Shown here: positions 8,588 through 16,546 of the stretch, piece by piece | How the letters are laid out: each line of letters begins with the position of its first letter | Numbering within the stretch: the stretch's first letter is position 1 | Assembly: GCA_017645655.1 (NCBI GenBank) | Contig: JAGCNZ010000055.1 | Location: 1-38,137, forward strand | Direction of reading: 5' to 3' | Source of the DNA: Bacteroidaceae bacterium | GTDB taxonomy: Bacteria; Bacteroidota; Bacteroidia; Bacteroidales; Bacteroidaceae | Length of the DNA: 38,137 bases | Translations under genes and position numbers: made by a program | The notes under the pieces: generated by a model | The model's input: the letters and a program-made list of their open reading frames with translations, nothing else | Told to the model about the DNA's origin: nothing | Database searches by the model: none

Positions 8588-9655
8588 ATGAACCGAATCT
8601 CACTTTTCCTGCTTTTTGCTTGTATTGGAAGCCTGGCTGCAAAGGCACAGACAGAGAGCATGATTGCCGACCGAGCCCTGTTCGAACTCAGAAAAGACAT
8701 GCCCGACAAGACCGTCGCCGTGAATCCCGTGACCGATTTCGACTGCCCAGACCCATCGATAGTGCAGGTCGGCGAGTGGTTCTACTGCTTTAAGACGGGC
8801 TTTCCCATCAAGATATATCGCAGCCGGGACCTGTGCAACTGGACCTACTATCGCGATATGTTCCCGGGCCCGAACCCGCACGACCCGTTTGGCGACGGCA
8901 AGCTCGACCCGATGAAGACTGGGGCTGGCAAGCAGAACATCAACTTCTGGGCACCCAGTCCGGCACTCATCCAGGGCAAACTCGTCGTGTATCTCACCCT
9001 CTTTGTCTCAATGGAAAACGACCGCCAGGTAGTCCTCGTGGCCGACGACATCGATAGTCCCTTCCGATATGCCAACACCTTGAACGTCGGCACGCCTGAG
9101 CATCCCACACCTCAAGACGGGCAATATTTCCTCGACGACGACGGCAAGCAGTATCTCGTCTATGGCGACGTGAACAGCAAAGGCAACTTTATTCGTGAAC
9201 TTTCGAAGGACGGACTGACCTACGCGAAAGGCAGCAAGCCCCATTACATCACGACGGCCTACGAGGGGGGATACATCTATAAATACAAAGGTCTGTACTA
9301 TTTCTACTGTTCCAAAAACCATTTCAACAATTTTGAGTACACCTTGTGCCTGAGCACTTCCAGCAATCTCTTCTCCGGATGGACAGAGCCCGAGCCCGTT
9401 CTCACTTCCGCGAGCCCCGACGCCATACTGAACGGTGCCGGTCACAACGGGGAAATCATCACGGACAGGGCTGGCCGCATGTTCATGATCATGCACTCCC
9501 ACTGCGAGGGCCTCATTCCCCGCCGAGGCGATTACCGTCCCAGGCCGATGATTCTGATGGAGCTGAAGGACATCGACGGCCGCCTGACTTTCGTCGACCA
9601 TAAGGGCAACCCGACCAGCCATCCCTGCTGGATTGTCAACCGACCAAGGTTCTGA
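8588..9655 (+). CDS. Secreted GH43-type glycoside hydrolase
   Basis: A 355-residue five-bladed beta-propeller enzyme with a signal peptide (cut near AKAQ). Family GH43 includes arabinosidases, xylosidases and exo-galactosidases. Visible landmarks are DFDCPDPSIV, where Asp55 is the expected general base; WAPSPAL at 121-127; the QDGQYFLDDDG blade, where Asp177 may be the pKa modulator; and YEGGYIYKYKG, where Glu226 is the expected general acid. The C-terminus NGAGHNGEI is also typical of the fold. A single catalytic domain with no obvious binding module. The substrate cannot be assigned from sequence alone. It has its own promoter and no adjacent susCD pair. Confidence 0.83.
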   Translation: MNRISLFLLFACIGSLAAKAQTESMIADRALFELRKDMPDKTVAVNPVTDFDCPDPSIVQVGEWFYCFKTGFPIKIYRSRDLCNWTYYRDMFPGPNPHDPFGDGKLDPMKTGAGKQNINFWAPSPALIQGKLVVYLTLFVSMENDRQVVLVADDIDSPFRYANTLNVGTPEHPTPQDGQYFLDDDGKQYLVYGDVNSKGNFIRELSKDGLTYAKGSKPHYITTAYEGGYIYKYKGLYYFYCSKNHFNNFEYTLCLSTSSNLFSGWTEPEPVLTSASPDAILNGAGHNGEIITDRAGRMFMIMHSHCEGLIPRRGDYRPRPMILMELKDIDGRLTFVDHKGNPTSHPCWIVNRPRF

Positions 9656-9696
9656 AGATAAAAAACGGCCAGTCCGCCTAAAATTTTTCAATAGGA

Positions 9697-9769
9697 GGAC
9701 TGGAGTCCCACCGTGGTGGGACTGGAGTTTTCCCGTGGTGGGACTGCAGTCCTCCCACGGTGGTACTGA
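9697..9769 (+). repeat. 22-bp tandem repeat, three full copies
   Basis: Three consecutive 22-bp units begin at 9697, 9719 and 9741 (each GGACTGSAGT...), followed by a partial fourth. Units 1 and 2 end CGTGGTG; unit 3 has the inverted core CCCACGG. Unit 1 also contains GTCCCACC/GGTGGGAC (9705-9722), a near-perfect palindrome. It lies between the GH43 gene and the promoter of the outer membrane protein. Confidence 0.85.
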
Positions 9770-9802
9770 CGATGTAACTGCATGCGTCTGAAAGGTTAAC
9801 AT

Positions 9803-9810
9803 TATTTTTG
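9803..9810 (+). promoter_or_regulatory. Probable -7 box of the outer membrane protein gene
   Basis: TATTTTTG fits TAnnTTTG and lies 43 bp before the GTG start at 9854. The -33 element is weak. The box is about 40 bp downstream of the 22-bp tandem repeat. Confidence 0.5.
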
Positions 9811-9853
9811 CATCGAGATTAAACTTTTCGATGTTTCAGGCGTCTTATTAAAT

Positions 9854-12769
9854 GTGGAGAATCGACTAACCAAATACATTGCCTCGCTTCTGCTACTGCT
9901 TGCTACCACCCTGAGTTTTGCCCAGCAGAAGCAGGCGATGTTGCTTAACATACGCGGTACCGTCTTCGAGAACGAGAAGCTGCAACCGATGGAAGGGGCT
10001 GCCGTGAAGCTCTTCAACGAACGCGACTCGATGGTTGCCGGCGTGACGACGAGGCAGAACGGACAGTTCCTGCTGCCGGGCATCCCGTCGGCCAACTACA
10101 CGCTTCAAGTGTCGTTCATGGGCTTCAAGACGCAGAAGTTCAAGCTCGCGCTGCCCCAAAGGTCCGGCAACTTCAAGGTGGCCGACGTGATGATGCGCGA
10201 AGATGCGACCGTGATGGCTGAGGCCGTCGTCGAGGGCAAGCTGCCGGAAATGACCGTCATCGACGATACGGTGGCCTATAACGCTGATGCCTTCAAGCTG
10301 CCCGAAGGGTCGATGGTGGAAGACCTCATCAAGAAGTTGCCCGGCATCGTACAGGACGAGAACGGAAACTACCAGTTCAACGGCAAGAACATCAGTCAAA
10401 TCCTCGTCGACGGAAAAGAGTTCTTCGGCAACAACCGCAACCTTGTACTGCAGAATCTGCCTGCCGAGATAGTCGACAAGGTGAAGGCCTACGACCGGAA
10501 GAGCGATATGGCTCGCATCACGGGCATCGATGACGGAAACGAGAGAACTGTGCTCGACCTCGCTATCAAAAAGGACCGAAAGAAAGGATTCTTCGGCAAC
10601 GCAAGCGGAACCTACGGCTCTCACGACCGATATAGCGGGCGATTGAACATGAACAGCTTCGTCGGAGACCAGAAGTACAGCGGCTTCGGCAATGCAGGCA
10701 ATACAGGTGGCAACGGCCTCTCGGACAATCAAAGCCTTGGCGCGACGATGAATTGGGAGAACAAGAAAGTGGAGCTGAACGGAAGCCTGAACGGCAACTT
10801 CAGTCAGTCGAGCAGCGCCTCCGAGTCGAACTCCCAGAACTTCGAGCTGAAGAACTCAGCCTACTCGGCCAGCAAGAACCATAATGACAGCCACAACGGC
10901 AGCTTCGGATTCCAATATCGGGTAGAGTGGAAGCCCGATTCGACGTGGAACATCCAGTTCCGACCCGAGCTCAACTTCAGCAGGAACGGCAGTTCGGGAG
11001 GCAACGAGTCAGCCACCTGGAACGACGACCCCTTCCAATTCTCCCCCACTCCGCTTGCCGACTATCTCTCTCTCGCCAAGCAAATCGGTGTGAACCACCG
11101 CGTGGGCGACAACTGGAACAGTTCGAAGAACATCAGCGCATCTGCCTCCCTGCAGGTCAACAAAAGGCTGAAAAAGCCGGGACGAAACGTCACATTGAGC
11201 GTCGGAGGCGGCTACGGCGACTCGGACAACAACGGAAACAGCTACTCGCAAACAGATTACTATCTGCTCCAAGCACTCAGCGGCGGCGACTCCGTCTATC
11301 ATAAAGTGCAGTACAATCGCGGCTCGAACTACAACTACAACTTCAACGCGCGCTTCAGCTACAGCGAGCCGATTGCATATCAGACTTTCTTGCAACTCGA
11401 TTACAACTATCGCTACAACTTCCGCGACAATGATCGCGACGTCCGCTCTATCTTCGATCCATTCAACGACGTGTTGGGCGTCAACGCTTACAACTACGAT
11501 GATTTCTTCGATGCGCCTTATGTGGTGCAGGACAAGCAACAGTGCAGCTACACGCGCAACATCGGTCAGAACCATAGTTTGCGTACCCAAATTCGCTTCA
11601 ACCGCACCAAGTTCCGCCTGACAGTCGGGGCAACCGTGCAGCCGCAAATCAGCAAAGTGGATTACCAGAAAGGGCGTATCGACACTTTGCTGCGCCGAAC
11701 CGTCGTCAACGCCTCGCCTGTCGTGAACTTCCAATACAGGTTCAGCCGTCAGGAACAACTCGAGTTCCGCTACAACGCCGATACTGGTTGGCCCAACATC
11801 ACAGATATGATTCCCGACACGCTGAGCGACGCCAACCCTCTTAACATAAGAATAGGTAACGCGGAACTCAAGCCGAGCTTCACTCAGAACGTCCAATTCG
11901 ATTATCGACGCACGGTCAACGAGTACCAACGCACTAATGCGGTGAACATCCAGTTTCATACCACAAGGAACAGCACCACGAATCGGACGGAATACAACGA
12001 GGTGACGGGCGGTCGCGTATCGATGCCCGTCAACGTGAACGGCAATTGGAATGCGTCGGCGAACTACAATTTCAACACTGCCATCGACAGCAAAAAGCAT
12101 TGGCGCGTCGATATGAATACGTCGCTCAGCACTTCGAAAAACATCGGTTACCTGTATCGAAGCCAGGACAAGATGACGGTGGAGAACATCACACGAAGTG
12201 GAAACTTCGGTCAGCGAGCACGCTTCACCTTCCGACAAGACTGGGAAAGTGGGTGGCAGGTGGAAGCCAACGTGAACGGAAGATTCAACTATAACCTGAA
12301 CCGCAGCAACAATGCGACGGCCTCGAACCTTGACCACTACAACTTCAACTACGGCGGAAGTTTCAACATCACCTTCCCTTGGGGAATGACCATCAGCAGC
12401 GACATCGAGCAACAAAGCCGCCGAGGTTACTCGGATGCGGCTATGAACACGAACCACTTGATATGGAACGGACAAATCAGCCAAAGGTTCCTCCCCTACA
12501 AACAGCTGACGATAAGCCTTCGCGCGGTTGATATCCTCGACGAACGCGACGACGTGAATCGAAACGTGAGTGCCGTCAGCCGAACCGACACAAGGAATGA
12601 AATGGTTCGCAGCTACGTGCTGCTCTCAGCAAACTGGCGCTTCGGGCGCTTCGGCGGACGCGGCATGATGGGTCGTGGTCGCGGCGAAGGCGGCCGCGGA
12701 GAGGGTGGTCCTCGAGGTGGCGGAGGCGGTCGTGGCGGTGGCTTTGGCGGCGGAGGCGGACGATTCTGA
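9854..12769 (+). CDS. TonB-receptor-like outer membrane beta-barrel protein with Gly/Arg-rich tail
   Basis: A 971-residue outer membrane protein. After a signal peptide (ends SFAQQ) comes a carboxypeptidase-regulatory-like beta-sandwich (~32-110), a plug-like domain (~125-215, with VEDLIKKLPGIVQ and ISQILVDGKEFFG) and a long Asn/aromatic-rich barrel resembling the outer-membrane beta-barrel family of Bacteroidetes. It is not a canonical SusC and has no SusD partner. The last ~45 residues are almost only Gly, Arg, Phe and Glu (GRGRGEGGRGEGG, then GGGGGRF). The start is a GTG: the nearby ATG at 9852 is out of frame and stops after five codons, and no other in-frame start keeps the signal peptide. 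The ligand is unknown. Confidence 0.85.
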   Translation: MENRLTKYIASLLLLLATTLSFAQQKQAMLLNIRGTVFENEKLQPMEGAAVKLFNERDSMVAGVTTRQNGQFLLPGIPSANYTLQVSFMGFKTQKFKLALPQRSGNFKVADVMMREDATVMAEAVVEGKLPEMTVIDDTVAYNADAFKLPEGSMVEDLIKKLPGIVQDENGNYQFNGKNISQILVDGKEFFGNNRNLVLQNLPAEIVDKVKAYDRKSDMARITGIDDGNERTVLDLAIKKDRKKGFFGNASGTYGSHDRYSGRLNMNSFVGDQKYSGFGNAGNTGGNGLSDNQSLGATMNWENKKVELNGSLNGNFSQSSSASESNSQNFELKNSAYSASKNHNDSHNGSFGFQYRVEWKPDSTWNIQFRPELNFSRNGSSGGNESATWNDDPFQFSPTPLADYLSLAKQIGVNHRVGDNWNSSKNISASASLQVNKRLKKPGRNVTLSVGGGYGDSDNNGNSYSQTDYYLLQALSGGDSVYHKVQYNRGSNYNYNFNARFSYSEPIAYQTFLQLDYNYRYNFRDNDRDVRSIFDPFNDVLGVNAYNYDDFFDAPYVVQDKQQCSYTRNIGQNHSLRTQIRFNRTKFRLTVGATVQPQISKVDYQKGRIDTLLRRTVVNASPVVNFQYRFSRQEQLEFRYNADTGWPNITDMIPDTLSDANPLNIRIGNAELKPSFTQNVQFDYRRTVNEYQRTNAVNIQFHTTRNSTTNRTEYNEVTGGRVSMPVNVNGNWNASANYNFNTAIDSKKHWRVDMNTSLSTSKNIGYLYRSQDKMTVENITRSGNFGQRARFTFRQDWESGWQVEANVNGRFNYNLNRSNNATASNLDHYNFNYGGSFNITFPWGMTISSDIEQQSRRGYSDAAMNTNHLIWNGQISQRFLPYKQLTISLRAVDILDERDDVNRNVSAVSRTDTRNEMVRSYVLLSANWRFGRFGGRGMMGRGRGEGGRGEGGPRGGGGGRGGGFGGGGGRF

Positions 12770-12788
12770 CAGGGATATATGAAAAATA

Positions 12789-12820
12789 CAGCGTGCTGCG
12801 AAAAAAATCGCAGCACGCTG
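12789..12820. terminator. Terminator hairpin after the outer membrane protein gene
   Basis: A perfect 12-bp stem (arms 12789-12800 and 12809-12820) with an 8-nt A-rich loop. TGTTTAT follows on the plus strand and TATTTTTC on the minus strand, so it may act in both directions. The arm words CGTGCTGCG and CGCAGCACG recur at 35,633-35,719. Confidence 0.75.
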
Positions 12821-12835
12821 TGTTTATAACCTAAG

Positions 12836-12928
12836 CACGTGACAATTCAAATTGACCCACGTGATAAATTCATTTTACCCACGTGATATTTGAAATATTA
12901 CACGTAATATTTTCATTTTACCCACGTG
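12836..12928 (+). repeat. CACGTG array A, five sites at ~22-bp spacing
   Basis: CACGTG at 12836, 12858, 12880 and 12923, with a one-base variant CACGTA at 12901; start-to-start spacing is 22, 22, 21 and 22 bp. Spacers are AT-rich, most ending TTTTACC or TTGACC. It fills the gap between the convergent outer membrane protein and korB genes, just after a terminator. Part of it is nearly identical to array B at 37,842. Confidence 0.9.
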
Positions 12929-12969
12929 ACGTTTGACAACCAGGTGCGCCTCGCTTTATAAGTAAGCGT

Positions 12970-13965
12970 TTATTTCACAGTCCAGATATCGTTCGTCTCG
13001 AGCAACTCGGCGAAGGTGTGGTACTTCTTCGCTGCTTTGACTTCCTCGATTTGACTCCAGACGCAGTCGTCGTAGGTTGGTGCCTCGACGTCACGAATCA
13101 CGCCAAGAGCAACGGGCCACTCCATCTCGGCAAGCTTCAACTGCAGGGTGTTGTCCTCGCACTTCGCGTCGTGAACCAAGACGTCGGCTTCCGTGTAACC
13201 GTCCTCGCCCAGCTTCACGGCCTTTATGTTGAAGCCTTCCTGCACGATGCCATACTCGTTGTTCTCGCCGAAGAGCATCTTCTCGCCATGACGAAGGTAG
13301 ATGGCATTCTTTGCGCGACCTTCCTTAGAATAGACCGCATCGTGCGTGCCGTTGTTGAAGATAACGCAGTTCTGCAGGATTTCGCACACGCTGGCACCCT
13401 TGTGATTGTAGGCCGCCTTGAGAATCTCCACGGTTCCCGGAGCATCGGTTGCAACGGCGCGGGCAAAGAAATGACCTCTCGCTCCGAAGCACAGCTCGGC
13501 AGGACGGAAGGGATCCTCAACCGTTCCGTAAGGCGACGACTTGCTGACGAAACCGCGCGGGCTGGTGGGGCTGTACTGACCCTTCGTCAAACCGTAGATT
13601 CTGTTGTTGAGCAGAATCATGTTCAGGTTGATGTTTCGGCGATTGGCATGTATGAAGTGGTTGCCTCCGATAGCCAGTCCGTCGCCATCACCGCTGACTT
13701 GCCAAACGGCGAGACTGGGGTTGACGACCTTGCAACCAGTAGCAATCGCAGCAGCTCGCCCGTGAATCGTGTTCATGCCATACGTTGCCATGTAGTGAGG
13801 CAAGCGGCTTGAGCAACCGATACCGCTGATGACGGCAGTCTGCGAGGGAGCAATACCTATCTCTGCCATCGCTTTATGAAGGCTGGCGAGGAAGAAGTGG
13901 TCACCACATCCAGGACACCACCGCGGCTGTCCTTTCTTGAAATCTGCAGCACTATAATTACTCAT
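12970..13965 (-). CDS. korB: 2-oxoacid:ferredoxin oxidoreductase, beta subunit
   Basis: The 331-residue thiamine-diphosphate subunit, probably of 2-oxoglutarate:ferredoxin oxidoreductase, which interconverts 2-oxoglutarate and succinyl-CoA using ferredoxin in anaerobes. CPGCGDH (Cys17, Cys20) and GIGCSSR (Cys51) are the expected [4Fe-4S] ligands. GDGDGLAIGGNH (92-103) followed by Asn120-Asn121 is the TPP/Mg motif. It pairs with korA at 14427, but a GxxExxY gene separates the two. The exact 2-oxoacid is inferred from family resemblance. Confidence 0.92.
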   Translation of the reverse strand: MSNYSAADFKKGQPRWCPGCGDHFFLASLHKAMAEIGIAPSQTAVISGIGCSSRLPHYMATYGMNTIHGRAAAIATGCKVVNPSLAVWQVSGDGDGLAIGGNHFIHANRRNINLNMILLNNRIYGLTKGQYSPTSPRGFVSKSSPYGTVEDPFRPAELCFGARGHFFARAVATDAPGTVEILKAAYNHKGASVCEILQNCVIFNNGTHDAVYSKEGRAKNAIYLRHGEKMLFGENNEYGIVQEGFNIKAVKLGEDGYTEADVLVHDAKCEDNTLQLKLAEMEWPVALGVIRDVEAPTYDDCVWSQIEEVKAAKKYHTFAELLETNDIWTVK

Positions 13966-13989
13966 ATTTCTTATTTTTATTTATTTCAA

Positions 13990-14422
13990 CAACGGATTAA
14001 ACAGATTAAACAGATTTCTATCCTATTGGAAAGCGTTCTTTTACGAGTGAGGATTCGCCGAAATTAATAAGCAATGCCAGTTTGAAGCCTGCAACCTTGG
14101 CATAATTTATGGCTTGTGAGCGATGCACATCATCCAGTTCCTTCACTGCCTTTAGCTCGACAATTATCTTGTCGTAACAAATAAAGTCTGGGATGTATGT
14201 TCCCTCTAATACAACACTTTTATACGTCGCATGAATCTCCTTCTCGCGTTCAAAAGGAATTCCCTGTTCAGCAAACTCTATTGCCAAAGCCTCTTGGTAA
14301 ACCTTTTCTGTGAAGCCCGGACCAAGAACACGATGTACTTTCATCGCAGCACCAATGATTTGGTAAGTTTCGTGTTCGTATCTTAGCATTGCATTAATCC
14401 GTCAAATCCGTTTAATCCGTTG
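13990..14422. repeat. Inverted-repeat-bounded GxxExxY cassette inside the kor operon
   Basis: An 18-bp sequence CAACGGATTAAACAGATT at 13990-14007 reappears inverted at 14405-14422 with 17 of 18 matches. The repeats bracket the small GxxExxY gene precisely between korA and korB. Both ends also carry extra degenerate copies of GGATTAAAC or AATCCGT words. No transposase is present. Confidence 0.75.
14018..14389 (-). CDS. GxxExxY protein, PD-(D/E)xK-like
   Basis: A 123-residue protein of the GxxExxY family, common in Bacteroidetes and often in variable sites. The naming motif is Gly25-x-x-Glu28-x-x-Tyr31 within GPGFTEKVY. A nuclease-like core follows: IPDFICYDKIIVELKA provides Asp68, Glu78 and Lys80, matching the PD-(D/E)xK pattern. 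The biological role is not established. It is read in the same direction as korA and korB, so it is probably co-transcribed, and it is bounded by inverted repeats. Confidence 0.88.
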   Translation of the reverse strand: MLRYEHETYQIIGAAMKVHRVLGPGFTEKVYQEALAIEFAEQGIPFEREKEIHATYKSVVLEGTYIPDFICYDKIIVELKAVKELDDVHRSQAINYAKVAGFKLALLINFGESSLVKERFPIG

Positions 14423-14426
14423 TTTA

Positions 14427-16271
14427 TTAATATATATATTCTTTGTTTAATATCTTCTTGAAAGCTTCGACCAGTTCGGCGACCTTGAAGGGTTGACCTT
14501 TTACTTCATTATATTGCTGAGGTACAAACCCGTCGACTTTCATGCGGAGCCAGCCTGCGAGCTGTCCCATGTTCTGCTCTGCGACCACGACCTTCGGGTA
14601 CTTCTTGAGGACTTCGGCAGTGTTCTTTGGCAACGGGTTGATGTAACGGAAGTGTGCGAGGGCAACCTTCTTGCCCTGGGCACGCAGTTCATCCATCGCT
14701 GCATGCAGGTGACCATAGGTGCCGCCAAAGCCCACGATGAGCAACTCAGCATCGTCCTTGTCGCCGAGCACCTCGAGGTCGGGCACGGAGATGGCAGCTA
14801 TCTTAGCCTGCCGCTTACGGGTCATCAGGTCATGATTCTCAGGGTTGGTACTTATTGCGCCTGTCTTGTCGTCCTTCTCAAGGCCGCCAAGTATGTGCTC
14901 GAAGCCTTCCCTGCCAGGCACTGCCCAGTAGCGAACGCCCTGCTGATTGCGCATATAAGGAGTCCAGGAACCTTTCAAATCCTCTGGGACATAAGGGGGC
15001 GTGATGGCGGGATACTCGCTAAGATTGGGAAGTTTGAACGCCGCGGAGCCATTTGCAACGTAGGCATCCGTCATGAGAATTACGGGCGTCATGTGCTCCA
15101 ATGCCATTTTCGAAGCTGCGAAAGCCATTTCGAAGCAGTCGGTGGGACTGGCTGCGGCAACGACCGGCATTGGGCTCTCACCGTTTCGTCCAAAGAGAGC
15201 CTGCAAGAGGTCGGTCTGTTCGCTCTTCGTAGGAAGACCCGTCGCAGGTCCGCCTCGCTGCACGTCGAGCACGACGAGGGGCAGCTCCATGATGACTGCG
15301 AGGTTCATCGCCTCGCTCTTCAGGCAGATGCCCGGGCCAGAAGTGCTCGTCACGGCGAATGCTCCAGCGAAGGAAGCGCCCACTGCCGACGCGCAGCCTG
15401 CTATCTCGTCCTCACATTGAACGGTAATCACGCCGAGGCTCTTGTGCTTGGAGAGCTCGTGGAGGACGTCGGTGGCGGGTGTGATGGGATATGAGCCGAG
15501 GTAGAGCTTCAGTCCGGCCTTCTCGGCAGCAGCGATGAAACCATACGCCGTGGCCTTGTTGCCCGTGATGTCCATGTAGCGACCTGGCACTTTATGTTTG
15601 GTCTCGATGCGATAAACATTCGCCACGCTCGAGTGCGTGTTGTGTCCGTAATCGTAGCCTGCCTGGATGACTTTTATGTTTGCCTCTGCCACTTCGGGCT
15701 TCTTGGCGAACTTCTCACGCAGGAAGTTGAAGGCGACATCGAGGTCTCTGTCGAACAGCCAGCACACCAATCCGAGCGCGAACATATTGCGACACTTGAG
15801 GATGCTTTTGGCGTCGAGAATCCCTTCCAAGCAGTCCTTCACCATACTTGTCAAGGGGCAGGCGATGACGCGGTCTGGGTCGATGCCCATTTCGCCAAGG
15901 TAATCGTCCGAAGCAAACTGTGCCTTCTCCAAATCCTTCGGGCCGAAGCTGTCGGTATCGATGATGATAGCGGCGTCGGGCTTGGCGTAGCGATACTGCG
16001 TCTTGAGTGCTGCGGCATTCATTGCCACGAGAACATCGCAGAGGTCGCCAGGCGTATAGACCTGTTCGGCACCAATGTGAACCTGGAAACCGCTGACGCC
16101 CGTGAGCGAACCTTGCGGAGCGCGGATGTCGGCAGGGTAGTCCGGGAACGTACTAATGCTGTTGCCCACGGTGGCGGACACAGTAGAAAAAATATTTCCG
16201 GCGAGCTGCATGCCGTCGCCGGAATCACCAGAGAATCTTACTACTACAGATTCTTTTTCCTTTATTTCCAT
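14427..16271 (-). CDS. korA: 2-oxoacid:ferredoxin oxidoreductase, fused gamma-alpha subunit
   Basis: A 614-residue subunit combining the gamma domain (~10-205, with FSGDSGDGMQ at 13-22) and the pyrimidine-binding alpha domain (YPITPATD at 261-268; a CEDEIAG motif follows). This fused form is usual in Bacteroidetes and pairs with KorB. The C-terminal ~100 residues form the Rossmann-like domain that contacts TPP (VAEQNMGQLAGWLR). No -7 box is seen in the 40 bp between it and tRNA-Arg upstream, so read-through from the tRNA promoter is possible. Confidence 0.92.
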   Translation of the reverse strand: MEIKEKESVVVRFSGDSGDGMQLAGNIFSTVSATVGNSISTFPDYPADIRAPQGSLTGVSGFQVHIGAEQVYTPGDLCDVLVAMNAAALKTQYRYAKPDAAIIIDTDSFGPKDLEKAQFASDDYLGEMGIDPDRVIACPLTSMVKDCLEGILDAKSILKCRNMFALGLVCWLFDRDLDVAFNFLREKFAKKPEVAEANIKVIQAGYDYGHNTHSSVANVYRIETKHKVPGRYMDITGNKATAYGFIAAAEKAGLKLYLGSYPITPATDVLHELSKHKSLGVITVQCEDEIAGCASAVGASFAGAFAVTSTSGPGICLKSEAMNLAVIMELPLVVLDVQRGGPATGLPTKSEQTDLLQALFGRNGESPMPVVAAASPTDCFEMAFAASKMALEHMTPVILMTDAYVANGSAAFKLPNLSEYPAITPPYVPEDLKGSWTPYMRNQQGVRYWAVPGREGFEHILGGLEKDDKTGAISTNPENHDLMTRKRQAKIAAISVPDLEVLGDKDDAELLIVGFGGTYGHLHAAMDELRAQGKKVALAHFRYINPLPKNTAEVLKKYPKVVVAEQNMGQLAGWLRMKVDGFVPQQYNEVKGQPFKVAELVEAFKKILNKEYIY

Positions 16272-16311
16272 GTTAAATACTAACTTGAACTCTTAACTAT
16301 GAACTCCCAAA

Positions 16312-16386
16312 TGGTACTCCCGAGGGGAATCGAACCCCTATCTAAAGTTTAGGAAACTTCTATTCTATCCGTTGAACTACAGGAGC
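16312..16386 (-). tRNA. tRNA-Arg (anticodon CCT)
   Basis: A full cloverleaf can be folded by eye: 7-bp acceptor stem (GCTCCTG with CGGGAGT), D arm, anticodon stem GAAGT/ACTTT with loop TTCCTAA (anticodon CCT, reading AGG), and T arm AGGGG-TTCGATT-CCCCT. The CCA end is encoded (16312-16314). The mature body is 72 nt plus CCA. Confidence 0.95.
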
Positions 16387-16428
16387 AAATCGCCACATCG
16401 AGGTGGAACGACCTTCATAAATCGCGTG

Positions 16429-16474
16429 CAAAGGTACAACAAAAAAATGAAATGTGAAAAGTGTAAAGTGAAAA
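16429..16474 (-). promoter_or_regulatory. tRNA-Arg promoter with upstream heptad repeats
   Basis: The -7 box TACCTTTG is at 16429-16436 on the minus strand, preceded by TTTTTTGTTG and then three contiguous heptads (TTTTCAC, TTTACAC, TTTTCAC; 16454-16474). The tRNA-Leu promoter at 38,019-38,056 has nearly the same layout. The leader before the tRNA is about 40 nt and contains a small hairpin (CCACCTCGATGTGG). Confidence 0.7.
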
Positions 16475-16546
16475 ATGTTCATTATGAACGTAAAATCGTT
16501 CGATCGCATATTGTCAGTTTGTAAAGCAGAGCAGTCGATTTGCTTT

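Noticed and set aside
9852-9869. ATG at 9852 as the start of the outer membrane protein
   Set aside because: It is in a different frame and reaches a stop after five codons; the GTG at 9854 keeps the signal peptide.
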